Assembly: GCF_946222605.1 (NCBI RefSeq)
Contig: NZ_CAMIIE010000004.1
Coordinates: 31,902 to 95,901 of the forward strand
Direction of reading: 5' to 3'
DNA from: an uncultured Acidocella sp.
GTDB taxonomy: Bacteria > Pseudomonadota > Alphaproteobacteria > Acetobacterales > Acetobacteraceae
DNA: 64,000 nt
This document shows positions 20,590 to 29,291 of this stretch, piece after piece; the first letter of the stretch is position 1, and each line of letters starts with the position of its first letter. A program made the translations under genes and the position numbers. Under the pieces are notes generated by a model that saw nothing but the letters and a program-made list of their open reading frames with translations, was not told the origin of the DNA and did no database searches.

Positions 20590-21753
20590 ATGAACGAAAA
20601 CAAGATCGAATTCATCGCCACGTCCGAGGCTTTGGAGGCTTTGTGCGCCCGTCTTGAGACCGAAGCCTTCGTGACGGTGGACACCGAATTCATGCGCGAG
20701 AAGACCTATTACCCGGAGCTCTGCCTGGTGCAGCTGGGCGGCGCGCAGGATACCGCAGTGGTGGACGCCCAGGCCCCGGACATGGACCTCAGCCCCCTGG
20801 GCAGGCTGCTGGCGAAAGAGAGCGTGGTGAAAGTCTTCCATGCCTGCCGCCAGGATGTGGAGATTTTCCTGCAGCTCTTCGGCGCCGTGCCGGTGCCGCT
20901 CTTCGATACCCAGGTCGCGGCGATGGTGGCCGGCTTCGGCGATCAGGTCGGCTATGACAGCCTGGTCAATGCTTTGACCGGCGCGCATATCGACAAGGCC
21001 CATCGCTTCTCGGATTGGTCGGCCCGCCCGCTCTCGAAATCCCAGATCAACTATGCCGCGGCCGATGTCACCCATCTGCGCGCGGTCTATGAGAAGCTCA
21101 GCGCCAAGCTGGCGGCCGAGGGGCGGCTGGACTGGGTGGCCGAGGAGATGGCGATCCTGACCCTGCCCGAGACCTACCGTGTGGACCCGGAGCGCGCCTG
21201 GGAGCGGCTGAAAATCCGCTCCAATAACCGCCGCCAGCTGGGGCTTGCCAAGGCCATCGCCGCCTGGCGCGAGCGTGAGGCGCAGCGCATCAATATCCCG
21301 CGCGGCCGGCTGCTGAAGGATGAGCAGGTGCCCGAAATCGCCTCGCTGGCGCCGGACGATGCCGAGGCGCTGGCCAAGGCGCGCGGCATTTCGGCGGGCT
21401 TCGCCAATGGCAAATCCGGCGCCTCGCTGCTGGCCGCGATCAAGGAGGCGAAGGCCTGGCCGGAGTCCGAGCTGCCCAAGGCCGAGCGCCAGCGCGAAAG
21501 CGCCAAGGCCTCCCCGGCGCTGGTGGCGCTGCTGAAAGTGCTGCTGGCGGCGGCGGCGGAGAAGAATAATGTCGCGGCGCGGCTGGTGGCGGGCAGCGAC
21601 GATATCGAGGCGCTGGCCCTGGATGAGACCGCCCCCAACCCGGTGCTGGAAGGCTGGCGCCGGGAGATGTTCGGGGAGACGGCGCTGCGCCTGATCCGTG
21701 GCCAGATCGCCCTGTCCACCCAGGGCAAGCGGATCAAGATCGTCGAATTGTGA
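20590..21753 (+). CDS. rnd: Ribonuclease D
   Basis: 387 residues. The DEDD 3'-5' exonuclease domain shows DTEFMREKTYYPELCL (Exo I), the Exo II region around FHACRQDVEIF and Exo III ending in YAAADVTHL; a HRDC domain follows (WRERE...IPRGRLLKDE). It trims tRNA precursors and other RNA 3' ends. The start is ATG 20590 with GGGAGGGG directly upstream. The stop overlaps the GTG of the following gene. Confidence 0.93.
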   Translation: MNENKIEFIATSEALEALCARLETEAFVTVDTEFMREKTYYPELCLVQLGGAQDTAVVDAQAPDMDLSPLGRLLAKESVVKVFHACRQDVEIFLQLFGAVPVPLFDTQVAAMVAGFGDQVGYDSLVNALTGAHIDKAHRFSDWSARPLSKSQINYAAADVTHLRAVYEKLSAKLAAEGRLDWVAEEMAILTLPETYRVDPERAWERLKIRSNNRRQLGLAKAIAAWREREAQRINIPRGRLLKDEQVPEIASLAPDDAEALAKARGISAGFANGKSGASLLAAIKEAKAWPESELPKAERQRESAKASPALVALLKVLLAAAAEKNNVAARLVAGSDDIEALALDETAPNPVLEGWRREMFGETALRLIRGQIALSTQGKRIKIVEL

Positions 21754-22100
21754 ACCGGCTCGCTGCCTTCGACCGCTTCTGCGCCAAGCTGCCCGGCAGC
21801 CACATGGTGGTGCAGTGGGGCGAGAGCCATGTGCATAAAATCGGGCCGAAGGTCTTTGCCATCGGCGGCGGCTTTCCGGGTGAGGATGGCTATGTGTTCA
21901 AGGCCAGCCCGCTCGCTTTCCAGCTTCTGCGCGAGCAGGGCCTCGCCAGCCGCGCGCCTTATCTGCGCCGTGGCACTTGGCTGCGGGTCGAGGGCGGGGT
22001 GCTCAGCGATGCGGCGTTGTTCGAGCACATCGCCGAATCCCACCGCCTCGTCGCCGCCAGCCTGACCCGCGCCCAGCGCGCCGAACTTGGCCTTGGCTGA
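21750..22100 (+). CDS. MmcQ/YjbR family protein
   Basis: 116 residues from a GTG at 21750 that overlaps the rnd stop. The motif WGESHVHKIGPKVFAIGG and the later short WLRVE are typical of the YjbR/CyaY-like fold, a small DNA-binding-like domain of unknown role. Coupled to rnd and to the next gene. Confidence 0.82.
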   Translation: MNRLAAFDRFCAKLPGSHMVVQWGESHVHKIGPKVFAIGGGFPGEDGYVFKASPLAFQLLREQGLASRAPYLRRGTWLRVEGGVLSDAALFEHIAESHRLVAASLTRAQRAELGLG

Positions 22101-22599
22101 GCTGCGCCCCGCCAAGCCCGGCGAGGGCCAGGCGCTCTACGACATCACCGCAGCCGCGATCCGGGGGCTGGCCGCCGGGCATTACAGCGCCGCCCAGATC
22201 GAAGGCTGGATGGAAGGGCGCGATGCCGCGCAGTACGAGGCGGTGATCGCCAAAGGTAATGTGCTGGTGGATGCGGGCCTGAACGGCTTCATCGAAACCG
22301 CCCCGGGCGAGATTTTACGCCTGTTCGTGCGCCCGGCGGCGGCGGGGCAGGGGCTGGGGCAGCGCCTGCTGCAAGCGGGGCTGGCCCTGGCCGGCCCCGG
22401 CGAAATCCACCTCAACGCCACGCTGAACGCGGCTGGATTTTACGAAAAACAGGGTTTCAGGGCGCTGGAACGCGCCCTTTACACCCATGAGAACGGCATG
22501 GCGGTCGAAATCGTGAAAATGGCTCGCCCCGCTACCCCACCGCCTGCGCCCCAAACTCCCCCAGCAGCCAGTCGCAAAAACGCTGCGCCGCCGGGCTGA
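22087..22599 (+). CDS. GNAT family N-acetyltransferase
   Basis: About 170 residues. The acetyl-CoA binding loop is FVRPAAAGQGLGQRLLQAG, and the family's C-terminal FYEKQGFRALER follows. The substrate is unknown. Start choice is weak: TTG at 22087 or 22093, both overlapping the end of the YjbR-like gene. The Pro/Ala-rich last ~25 residues overlap the 3' end of the convergent LysR gene by 68 bases and are probably a non-conserved tail. Confidence 0.78.
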   Translation: MALAELRPAKPGEGQALYDITAAAIRGLAAGHYSAAQIEGWMEGRDAAQYEAVIAKGNVLVDAGLNGFIETAPGEILRLFVRPAAAGQGLGQRLLQAGLALAGPGEIHLNATLNAAGFYEKQGFRALERALYTHENGMAVEIVKMARPATPPPAPQTPPAASRKNAAPPG

Positions 22600-23422
22600 G
22601 CCGGGAAAAATCCGGCGCGGCCAGCCAATAGGCCCCGCACGGGATGGAAATATCGAAGGGCTGCACCAGTTCGCCGCCGCGCAGCCTGTCCTCCACCAGT
22701 ACGTTATCGCCCAACGCCACCCCATGGCCGCGCGCCGCCGCATCCAGCGCCAGATTGGTGCCAGTAAAAAGCGGGCCGGGCTGCGGCGGCACATCCGCCA
22801 GCCCCGCCGCCTGAAACCAGGCCTGCCAATAGCTGCGCTTTTCCTCATGCAGCAAAGTCTGCGCCAGTAAATCACGCGGCGCCGGATGGCTTGGCAGCAA
22901 GGCCGGGGCAAGCACCGGGGACATCACCGCCTTCACCAGCAACGCCGCCTGCATGCGCGGCCAATCCCCGCCGGCACTGGCCCAGCGTATGCCAAGCTCT
23001 GCCTCGCCCGGGCGGAAGCTGATCATCCTTGCCTCGGAGAGGATCATAATATCGATTTCAGGATGCAGGCTGCGGAACCGGTTCAGCCGCGGCACCAGCC
23101 AGCAGGCGGCGAAGGAGGGTTCAACGCTGATCCGCAGCGGCTTATCCGCCGGCGCGGCACGGATCTCCTCCAGCCTTGCCGCCATCTGGTCGAAGCTCGC
23201 ACTCAGCAGGCTCAGCAGCGCCTGGCCGCGCTCGGTCAGCAGCACCTGGCGGTGCCGGCGCTCAAACAGCTCATGCCCCAGCAGGCCCTCCAGCTCGCGG
23301 ATCTGCCGGCTGATCGCCGCCTGGGAGACGAACAGCTCCTCCGCCGCCAGCGTGAAACTGAGATGCCGCCCGGCAGCCTCAAAGCTGCGCAACGCGGTGA
23401 GGGGCAGGCGGCCGCGCTTCAT
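22532..23422 (-). CDS. LysR family transcriptional regulator, GcvA-like
   Basis: 296 residues. The N-terminal winged helix reads PLTALRSFEAAGRHLSFTLAAEELFVSQAAISRQI in segments, the diagnostic GcvA/AmpR-group start; a type 2 periplasmic-binding fold effector domain follows. Ligand and target are unknown, and it is not close to the gcv genes. The palindrome ATAACCTCAAGTTAT lies just before its start and a possible small gene runs divergently. Confidence 0.88.
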   Translation of the reverse strand: MKRGRLPLTALRSFEAAGRHLSFTLAAEELFVSQAAISRQIRELEGLLGHELFERRHRQVLLTERGQALLSLLSASFDQMAARLEEIRAAPADKPLRISVEPSFAACWLVPRLNRFRSLHPEIDIMILSEARMISFRPGEAELGIRWASAGGDWPRMQAALLVKAVMSPVLAPALLPSHPAPRDLLAQTLLHEEKRSYWQAWFQAAGLADVPPQPGPLFTGTNLALDAAARGHGVALGDNVLVEDRLRGGELVQPFDISIPCGAYWLAAPDFSRLSPAAQRFCDWLLGEFGAQAVG

Positions 23423-23425
23423 CGC

Positions 23426-23440
23426 ATAACCTCAAGTTAT
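23426..23440. promoter_or_regulatory. Candidate LysR operator
   Basis: ATAACCTCAAGTTAT is a 5-bp perfect inverted repeat with a 5-base spacer, which also fits the T-N11-A LysR pattern. It starts 4 bases upstream of the LysR ATG and lies in the divergent region, so it suits autoregulation plus control of a divergent transcript. Confidence 0.6.
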
Positions 23441-23528
23441 TCGACACGGACGATATACTCGTTTGAGCCGTTTGCCCACCCGGCTTTATCACCGGGCAAA
23501 GATCCACTCAGATAAAGGAGATTTGGCA

Positions 23529-23810
23529 ATGTCCCGGATTTTGGGCAGCGCCCTGCTGCGGCTGATCGCTGGGCCAGCCAAGGCGCGCGAAGACGAGCTG
23601 CGCGAACGCCCCCCCGCCCCGGCGCAGCCCACGCCTTTGCATCCGCGCCTGTTTGGCCCGTTTTCGCAAATCAGGACTGAACCGGGGGAAACTCAGGCTC
23701 CCGGTACAATCTCCTCGGCCCAGAGCGCTTCGATGTCCTGGCGCGGGGTGATCAGATGGAAACGCCCCTCATCCACCAGCACGGCGGCGGCGCGGGGGCG
23801 GGAATTATAG
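23529..23810 (+). CDS. Possible small protein divergent from the LysR gene
   Basis: 93 residues starting MSRILGSALLRLIAG, with AAAGGAG 8 bases before the ATG. The first ~15 residues are hydrophobic/basic and the remainder is Pro-rich without a recognisable family. The last 118 bases lie antisense to the 3' end of lysA, which casts doubt on the full length. The good ribosome site and the divergent position beside a LysR operator support translation; otherwise it is unrecognised. Confidence 0.4.
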   Translation: MSRILGSALLRLIAGPAKAREDELRERPPAPAQPTPLHPRLFGPFSQIRTEPGETQAPGTISSAQSASMSWRGVIRWKRPSSTSTAAARGREL

Positions 23811-25012
23811 GCGCTGCTCATCACCGCGCCATAGGCACCGGCATCCAGCAAGGCCACGCGCCCGCCCGGCTTGATCTCCGGCAGCAGGCGGTCGGTGGCG
23901 AACTGGTCGGCGCTCTCGCAGATCGGCCCGACCACGTCAGCGGGAATCGTAGCGCTACGATAAGCGGCCGCGTCCAGCGGCAGGATGCCGTGCCAGGCAT
24001 CATACATGGCCGGGCGGGCGAGGTCGTTCATCGCCGCATCCAGCACCAGGAAGCGCTTGCCGGCCTGCTTTTCCAGAATGACACTGCCCAGCAGCACCCC
24101 GGCCGGGCCGACCAGATAGCGCCCTGGCTCCATCATCAGCCGCACGCCCAGCCCCTGCGTCACCTGCTTCACCGTGGCGGCGAAGGCGTGGGGGGAGAGG
24201 CCCGGCTCGTCCTGATAGCCAATGCCCAAGCCGCCGCCGATATCGAACACATCCACATTCTGCCCGGCCTCGCGCAGGGCGCGGATCATCGCCGCCCCCT
24301 TCGCGTAGGCGAGGCGGTAGGGCGCGGTGGAGAGGATCTGGCTGCCAATATGCATGGCGATGCCAACCGGCCGCACCCCGGGCAGCGCCGCCGCGCGGGC
24401 ATAGAGGGCGGGAATATCCGCCGCCGCGATGCCAAACTTGTTTTCGGCCAGCCCGGTGGTGATCTTGGCATGGGTGCCGGCATCGACATCCGGGTTCATC
24501 CGCAGCGCGATCGCCGCCTCAACGCCGAGCCTGGAGGCAATGCCAGAGATCATCTCGATCTCTTCCGCACTCTCCACATTGATCTGGCCGACGCCGGCGC
24601 TCAGCGCCGCCTCCAGCTCCGCCGCCGACTTGCCGACGCCGGAATAGACCACATGCTTGGCCGCGATCCCGGCCTTGGTGGCGCGCATGAACTCGCCGAT
24701 GGAGACCACATCCGCCCCGGCCCCCTGTTCACGGAACAGGTTGAGCAGGGCGAGATGGTCATTCGCCTTCACCGCGTAATGGATGTGCATCGGCACGCCC
24801 TCGGCCGCGAACGCATCTCGCAGGCTTGCGAAACGCGCGCGCATGGTGGCGGCGCCATAGACCCAGCTGGGGGTGCCGAAGGCGTCCGCGATGGCGTTCA
24901 GCGGCACGCCTTCCAGGCACAGCCCGTCCTGGGCGTGCATGGTCAGCTGCTTGCGGGCGGCGAGCAGATCCTCAAGCCGCGGTTCCGGCCCGGTGAAATT
25001 CATGTCGGCCAT
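23693..25012 (-). CDS. lysA: Diaminopimelate decarboxylase
   Basis: 439 residues. PLP enzyme that turns meso-diaminopimelate into lysine. The PLP lysine is in HYAVKANDH, the glycine loop in DIGGGLGIGY, MEPGRYLVGPAG binds substrate and phosphate, and the C-terminal active-site Cys lies in GPICESAD. The start at 25012 (MADMNFTGPEP) has AAGAGG upstream; the frame extends 66 codons further through the neighbouring lipoprotein gene without family similarity. Order argH-lipoprotein-lysA is a common alphaproteobacterial operon. Confidence 0.95.
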   Translation of the reverse strand: MADMNFTGPEPRLEDLLAARKQLTMHAQDGLCLEGVPLNAIADAFGTPSWVYGAATMRARFASLRDAFAAEGVPMHIHYAVKANDHLALLNLFREQGAGADVVSIGEFMRATKAGIAAKHVVYSGVGKSAAELEAALSAGVGQINVESAEEIEMISGIASRLGVEAAIALRMNPDVDAGTHAKITTGLAENKFGIAAADIPALYARAAALPGVRPVGIAMHIGSQILSTAPYRLAYAKGAAMIRALREAGQNVDVFDIGGGLGIGYQDEPGLSPHAFAATVKQVTQGLGVRLMMEPGRYLVGPAGVLLGSVILEKQAGKRFLVLDAAMNDLARPAMYDAWHGILPLDAAAYRSATIPADVVGPICESADQFATDRLLPEIKPGGRVALLDAGAYGAVMSSAYNSRPRAAAVLVDEGRFHLITPRQDIEALWAEEIVPGA

Positions 25013-25023
25013 GGCGGACCTCT

Positions 25024-25149
25024 TTATTGCGGCGGCGGATAGCTGTGGGGGTAGGTGATGTCCTGCGCCGGGCCGGGAGGCACGGGGGCGCCGCGACGGC
25101 CGCAGCCGGCCAGAGCCGACATGGCGAGCAGGATGAACAGATATTTCAT
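25024..25149 (-). CDS. lptM: Small LptM/YifL-type lipoprotein
   Basis: 41 residues: MKYLFILLAMSALAGCGRRG, then a Pro-rich tail ending YPPPQ. The lipobox LAGC at residues 13-16 marks a lipoprotein, and CG-(basic)-GP following the Cys is the typical LptM pattern. LptM (YifL) helps assemble the LptDE lipopolysaccharide translocon. Its ATG overlaps the argH stop (ATGA) and it ends 11 bases before lysA, the conserved argH-lptM-lysA position. Confidence 0.85.
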   Translation of the reverse strand: MKYLFILLAMSALAGCGRRGAPVPPGPAQDITYPHSYPPPQ

Positions 25150-26588
25150 GCCAGTTTCTCCAGCCAGAGCGCGGCCTGTTTGGCGACATTGGCGGGGGCG
25201 GTGCCGCCATAGGAGGTGCGCGAGGCGACGGAGGCCTGCACCGTCAGCACCTCGAAAATCTCCGCGGTGATGCGGGGCTCGATGGAGTGCATGTCCGCCA
25301 GGCTCAGCTCCGGCAAATCGCAGCGCTTCGATTCCGCCAGCCGGACCAGCTGCCCGGTGACATGATGGGCGTCCCGGAAGGGCATTTTCAGCACCCGCAC
25401 CAGCCAGTCCGCGAGATCGGTGGCGGTGGAGAAGCCGGAGCCGGCCAGGGCTTCCATGCGGGCGGTGTTGGCGCGCAGATCGCGCACCATGCCGTCCATG
25501 GCGGCCAGCGACAAAGAGATGGCGGCGACGGCGTCGAACACCGGCTCCTTGTCCTCCTGCATATCCTTGGCATAGGCCATCGGCAGGCCTTTCATCACCG
25601 TCAGCAGGCCAATGAGGGCGCCGAAGATGCGGCCGGTTTTGGCCTTGGCCAGCTCGGCGGCGTCCGGGTTGCGCTTTTGCGGCATGATCGAGGAGCCGGT
25701 GGTGAAGGCATCCGAGAGCTCGATCAGTTTATAGGGCGAGGAGCACCAGATGATGACCTCTTCCGAGAAGCGGGAGAGATGCATCGCGCAGATCGAGAGG
25801 GCGGAGAGGAATTCCAGCGCGAAATCGCGGTCCGAGACGGAATCGAGCGAGTTGGCGGTCGGCCGGTCGAAGCCCAAGGCAGCGGCGGTGGCGTGGCGGT
25901 CGATGGGAAAGGAGGTGCCGGCCAGGGCGGCGGCGCCCAGCGGGCATTCATTCAGCCGGGCGCGGGCATCGCGCAGGCGGCCGGCATCGCGCGCCAGCAT
26001 CTCCACATAGGCGAGCAAATGGTGACCAAAGGTAACCGGCTGGGCGGTCTGCAGATGGGTGAAACCGGGCATCACGGTATCGGCATACTCGGCGGCGCGG
26101 GTGGCCATGGCCTGCATCAGCCCGTGGATCTGGCCCAGCACCCCGTCCAGCGCATCGCGCACCCAGAGGCGGAAATCCGTGGCCACCTGGTCGTTGCGGC
26201 TGCGGGCGGTGTGCAGCCGGCGTGCGGCTTCGCCGATGCGCGCGGTCAGCCGGACTTCGATATTGGTGTGGATATCTTCCAGCTTTTCGGAGAATTCGAA
26301 CGTACCGGCCTCGATCTCGGCGCCGATCGCCTCCAGCCCGGCGGCGATGGCGCTCTGGTCCTGCGCCGTGATAATGCCCTGCTTGGCCAGCATCGCGGCA
26401 TGGGCCTGGCTGCCGGCAATATCCTGGCGCCAGAGCTTGGCATCGAAGCTGATCGAGGCATTAATGGCCTGCATCACCTCTGCGGGACCGGCGGCGAAAC
26501 GCCCGCCCCACTGAAGCTGACCTTTGTTCGGAGTGCTATCTTTGTCGGTCAAACCCAAACGCCCTTTACTGTTGCGCCGATCACTCAT
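25146..26588 (-). CDS. argH: Argininosuccinate lyase
   Basis: 480 residues. It splits argininosuccinate into arginine and fumarate. Fumarase/aspartase superfamily motifs are present: SRNDQVATDFRLW, THLQTAQPVTFGHHLLAY and the signature GSSIMPQKRNPD with the catalytic Ser. Conserved similarity begins at QLQWGGRF (residue ~25), so the exact start is uncertain; ATG 26588 is the first good one, with in-frame TTGs downstream. Its 5' end overlaps that of the divergent redoxin gene. Confidence 0.94.
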   Translation of the reverse strand: MSDRRNSKGRLGLTDKDSTPNKGQLQWGGRFAAGPAEVMQAINASISFDAKLWRQDIAGSQAHAAMLAKQGIITAQDQSAIAAGLEAIGAEIEAGTFEFSEKLEDIHTNIEVRLTARIGEAARRLHTARSRNDQVATDFRLWVRDALDGVLGQIHGLMQAMATRAAEYADTVMPGFTHLQTAQPVTFGHHLLAYVEMLARDAGRLRDARARLNECPLGAAALAGTSFPIDRHATAAALGFDRPTANSLDSVSDRDFALEFLSALSICAMHLSRFSEEVIIWCSSPYKLIELSDAFTTGSSIMPQKRNPDAAELAKAKTGRIFGALIGLLTVMKGLPMAYAKDMQEDKEPVFDAVAAISLSLAAMDGMVRDLRANTARMEALAGSGFSTATDLADWLVRVLKMPFRDAHHVTGQLVRLAESKRCDLPELSLADMHSIEPRITAEIFEVLTVQASVASRTSYGGTAPANVAKQAALWLEKLA

Positions 26589-27150
26589 CGCCGCTGGCCC
26601 TGCCTTAGCCCTGGGCGCGGCCTGGGGCAATCGCGCAATGGCGCAAAGCGCCGACGCGGATATGCCGGATGCGGCGCTGGGCTGGACTGCGTTCGCCCCG
26701 GTGGCCCCGCCGGCGCTGAAATTCCAGGACGACAAGGGCAAGAGCCTGAGCCTGGCGGATTTCAAGGGGCATGTGCTGCTGGTCAATCTGTGGGCGACCT
26801 GGTGCGGCCCGTGCAAGGAAGAACTGCCGACCTTCGCGGCGCTGGCGCCGAAGCTGGCGAAATTCGGCGGCTTGATCCTGCCGATCTCGATCGATGTGGA
26901 TGGTCTGCCGGCGGTGCAGGCTTATTACGCGCTGCATGGCATCCGCAATTTGCCGATGCTGGTCAATCCGGATGGCGATGATCTGGATATGATGAATACG
27001 GAAGGGATACCGGTGACTTTGGTGATCAATCCGGCGGGCAAGGCTGTGGCAAGGCTGGATGGCGGTGCGGACTGGAACACCAAGAGCGTGCTGGACTTCC
27101 TGCAGGATCTGGCCCGCAAACCCAAGGCCCCGGCCATAACGCAAACCTGA
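26524..27150 (+). CDS. TlpA-like thioredoxin-fold protein, exported
   Basis: About 200 residues. A hydrophobic leader (RPLLLRRSLIAAGPALALG, then AMAQS) is followed by a TlpA/ResA thioredoxin domain with active site WCGPC in LWATWCGPCKEELPTF and the cis-Pro loop EGIPVTLVINPAGK. It likely reduces disulfides or cytochrome c cysteines in the periplasm. The start is unclear (TTG 26524, GTG 26533 or TTG 26542); each lies within the 5' part of the divergent argH. Confidence 0.87.
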   Translation: MFGVLSLSVKPKRPLLLRRSLIAAGPALALGAAWGNRAMAQSADADMPDAALGWTAFAPVAPPALKFQDDKGKSLSLADFKGHVLLVNLWATWCGPCKEELPTFAALAPKLAKFGGLILPISIDVDGLPAVQAYYALHGIRNLPMLVNPDGDDLDMMNTEGIPVTLVINPAGKAVARLDGGADWNTKSVLDFLQDLARKPKAPAITQT

Positions 27151-27154
27151 AGAG

Positions 27155-27203
27155 GCAAAAGTTTTTGGGCGAAGACGTGGGGGGGTGAAACCCCCCACGA
27201 TTT
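27155..27203. terminator. Bidirectional terminator with a family A repeat end
   Basis: GCAAAAGTTTTTGGGC is followed by a perfect 9-bp inverted repeat (CGTGGGGGG / CCCCCCACG at 27176-27184 and 27191-27199) and ATTTTAG. It lies between the convergent redoxin gene and secB. Confidence 0.75.
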
Positions 27204-27210
27204 TAGCGTC

Positions 27211-27714
27211 TCAGTTCGGCGCGCCGTTGGCGGCAGCGGCGGCGGTGCGGCGCTGGTGCCAGAGGCCGACGAAGTCGATCGGCCCGAGCAGCACCGGCGG
27301 GAAGCCGCCATCGCGGGTCACGTCGGCCAGGATGTTGCGGGCGAAGGGGAAGAGCAGACGCGGGCACTCGACCAGCAGAATCGGCTCCTGCTGCTCTTCC
27401 GGAATGCCGTTGAGGGTGAACACGCCGGCATAGGACAGCTCGGCGATGAACACGACAGGCGGTTTCTCCTGGGTGCCGCCGGCGGATTTCGGCGCCTCGG
27501 TGGTTCCCTCGGCGCGGATCGCCAGCGCGACCTCGAAAATGGTCTGCTCTTCCTCGATGCGGCGCACCTGCACGTCCAGATTCAGGTTCACATGCGGCTG
27601 GGCGCGCAGCTGGGTGAAGATGGCGGGCGCGCCGGGCACCTCGAAGGAGAGATCCTTGGTGTACTGGATGTTGAGGATCAGCGGTTGCGGCGGCAGGCCG
27701 GCTTGTTCGGACAT
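27211..27714 (-). CDS. secB: Protein-export chaperone SecB
   Basis: 167 residues. Tetrameric cytoplasmic chaperone that keeps preproteins unfolded and passes them to SecA. Typical SecB stretches are QYTKDLSFEVPGAP, VVFIAELSYAGVF and CPRLLFPFARNILADVTRDGGFPPVLL. The start at 27714 (MSEQAGLPPQP) is the family start; the longer upstream frame is a shadow of argC. Confidence 0.95.
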   Translation of the reverse strand: MSEQAGLPPQPLILNIQYTKDLSFEVPGAPAIFTQLRAQPHVNLNLDVQVRRIEEEQTIFEVALAIRAEGTTEAPKSAGGTQEKPPVVFIAELSYAGVFTLNGIPEEQQEPILLVECPRLLFPFARNILADVTRDGGFPPVLLGPIDFVGLWHQRRTAAAAANGAPN

Positions 27715-27781
27715 ATCTGGTTTCCCTGTTGAAAGGCTGCGCTGCCCTAGCACGCTGGGCAGGGCATGATAAGAGTAGGGC

Positions 27782-28690
27782 ATGACCGCACGCATCTTCA
27801 TTGACGGCCAGGCCGGAACCACCGGGCTTGGCATCGCCCAGCGCCTTGAGGCGGATGGGGGCTTTTCTCTCGTCACCCTGGCGGATGCGCGCCGAAAGGA
27901 CCCGGAGGCCCGCGCCGAGGCGATGGGCAATGCGGATCTGACCGTGCTCTGCCTGCCGGATGATGCGGCGCGCGAGGCGGTTGCCATCGCCCCGCAGGGG
28001 GCAAGGATTCTGGATGCCAGCACCGCCCACCGGATCGCGCCGGGCTGGGTCTATGGCTTTGCCGAGGCCTGGCCGGACCAGGCGGAGAAGATCGCCAAGG
28101 CGCAGCGCGTCGCCAATCCCGGCTGCTACGCCACCGGGGCGATCGCGCTCTTGCGCCCGCTGCTGGGGCTGGGGCTGCTGGCGGCGGATGCGCCGGTCTC
28201 GATCAACGCCATTTCCGGCTATTCGGGCGGCGGCAAGGGGATGATCGCGGACCACGAGGCCAAGGGCGGACCGGCCTATGAGCTGTACGCGCTGGGGCTC
28301 AAGCACAAGCATATTCCTGAAATCATGAAATATACCGGGCTGACCCGGGCGCCGATTTTCTCCCCCGCCGTGGGCCATTATCACCAGGGCATGCTGGTCA
28401 GCCTGCCTTTGCATCTGGACCAGCTGGCCAGGCCCGGCAGCGCCGCGCAGCTCGCCGAGGCCTATGCGGATTTCTATGCCGGGGCGGAGACTATCGTCGT
28501 GCAGCGCGGGCTTGCCGGCGGCAATCTCGACCCGGAAGCGTTGAACGGCAGCAATCGCCTCGAAATCTTCGTCGCCGGCAATGAGGCGGCGGGGCAGGCT
28601 GTGGCGATCGCCCGGCTGGATAATCTCGGCAAGGGTGCCTCCGGGGCGGCGGTGCAGAATTTGAAGCTGATGCTGGGGCTGGCCGCGTGA
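27782..28690 (+). CDS. argC: N-acetyl-gamma-glutamyl-phosphate reductase, type 2
   Basis: 302 residues, the short type 2 length. NADPH-dependent third step of arginine synthesis. The N-terminal FIDGQAGTTGLGI is the type 2 nucleotide loop and the catalytic Cys is in VANPGCYATGAIALL; GYSGGGKG follows. Divergent from secB. Its stop overlaps the GTG of the next gene. Confidence 0.94.
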   Translation: MTARIFIDGQAGTTGLGIAQRLEADGGFSLVTLADARRKDPEARAEAMGNADLTVLCLPDDAAREAVAIAPQGARILDASTAHRIAPGWVYGFAEAWPDQAEKIAKAQRVANPGCYATGAIALLRPLLGLGLLAADAPVSINAISGYSGGGKGMIADHEAKGGPAYELYALGLKHKHIPEIMKYTGLTRAPIFSPAVGHYHQGMLVSLPLHLDQLARPGSAAQLAEAYADFYAGAETIVVQRGLAGGNLDPEALNGSNRLEIFVAGNEAAGQAVAIARLDNLGKGASGAAVQNLKLMLGLAA

Positions 28691-29238
28691 GCGCGGCGCA
28701 GCGCCCGGGCGGGTTGCTCTACGCGCTGGGCAATCTGGCGCCGCAAATCGACCCGACCGCCTGGGTGGCGCCGACGGCGGTGCTGATCGGCGATGTGCGG
28801 ATCGGCCCGGGGGCGAATATCTGGTTCAACGCGGTGCTGCGCGGCGATACCAACCCGGTGATCGTCGGCGCGCGCTCCAATGTGCAGGATGGGACCATCG
28901 TGCATGTGGACCATGACGACCATCCGGCGATCATCGGCGATGATGTCACCATCGGCCATGGTGCCATCATCCATGCCTGCCGGCTGGAGAACCGCGCCTT
29001 CATCGGCATGGGGGCGACGGTGCTGGATGGCGCGGTGGTGGAGGAAGGCGGGCTGCTCGGGGCGCGGGCCTTGCTGGGGCCGGGCAAGCGCATCGGAAAG
29101 CAGGAGCTGTGGACCGGTACCCCGGCGCGGCTGGTGCGGGTGATGAGCGATGCGGAGCGGGCGCGCTGGGATGAGACGGTGCCGCATTATCTCGGCCTGA
29201 CCGCGCAATATGTGAAAACATTGCGGCCAATCACTTAA
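28687..29238 (+). CDS. Gamma-class carbonic anhydrase family protein (YrdA-like)
   Basis: 183 residues from a GTG overlapping the argC stop. Left-handed beta-helix hexapeptide repeats run through the protein. Metal-binding histidines are in TIVHVDHDD and TIGHGAIIHAC, and the RGD typical of the family is in NAVLRGDTN. Members bind metal, though many lack carbonic anhydrase activity in vitro. A CO2/bicarbonate supply role for arginine synthesis is suggested only by the neighbour. Confidence 0.88.
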   Translation: MSAAQRPGGLLYALGNLAPQIDPTAWVAPTAVLIGDVRIGPGANIWFNAVLRGDTNPVIVGARSNVQDGTIVHVDHDDHPAIIGDDVTIGHGAIIHACRLENRAFIGMGATVLDGAVVEEGGLLGARALLGPGKRIGKQELWTGTPARLVRVMSDAERARWDETVPHYLGLTAQYVKTLRPIT

Positions 29239-29291
29239 TTTTCCTGGAAAATATTGTGGAAAATCTCGCCGCCCGCGACTAAGTTTCGCAC

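Noticed and set aside
24988..25210. 66-codon N-terminal extension of lysA
   Set aside because: It reads through the lipoprotein gene in another frame and lacks lysA similarity. The start at 25012 has a good ribosome site.
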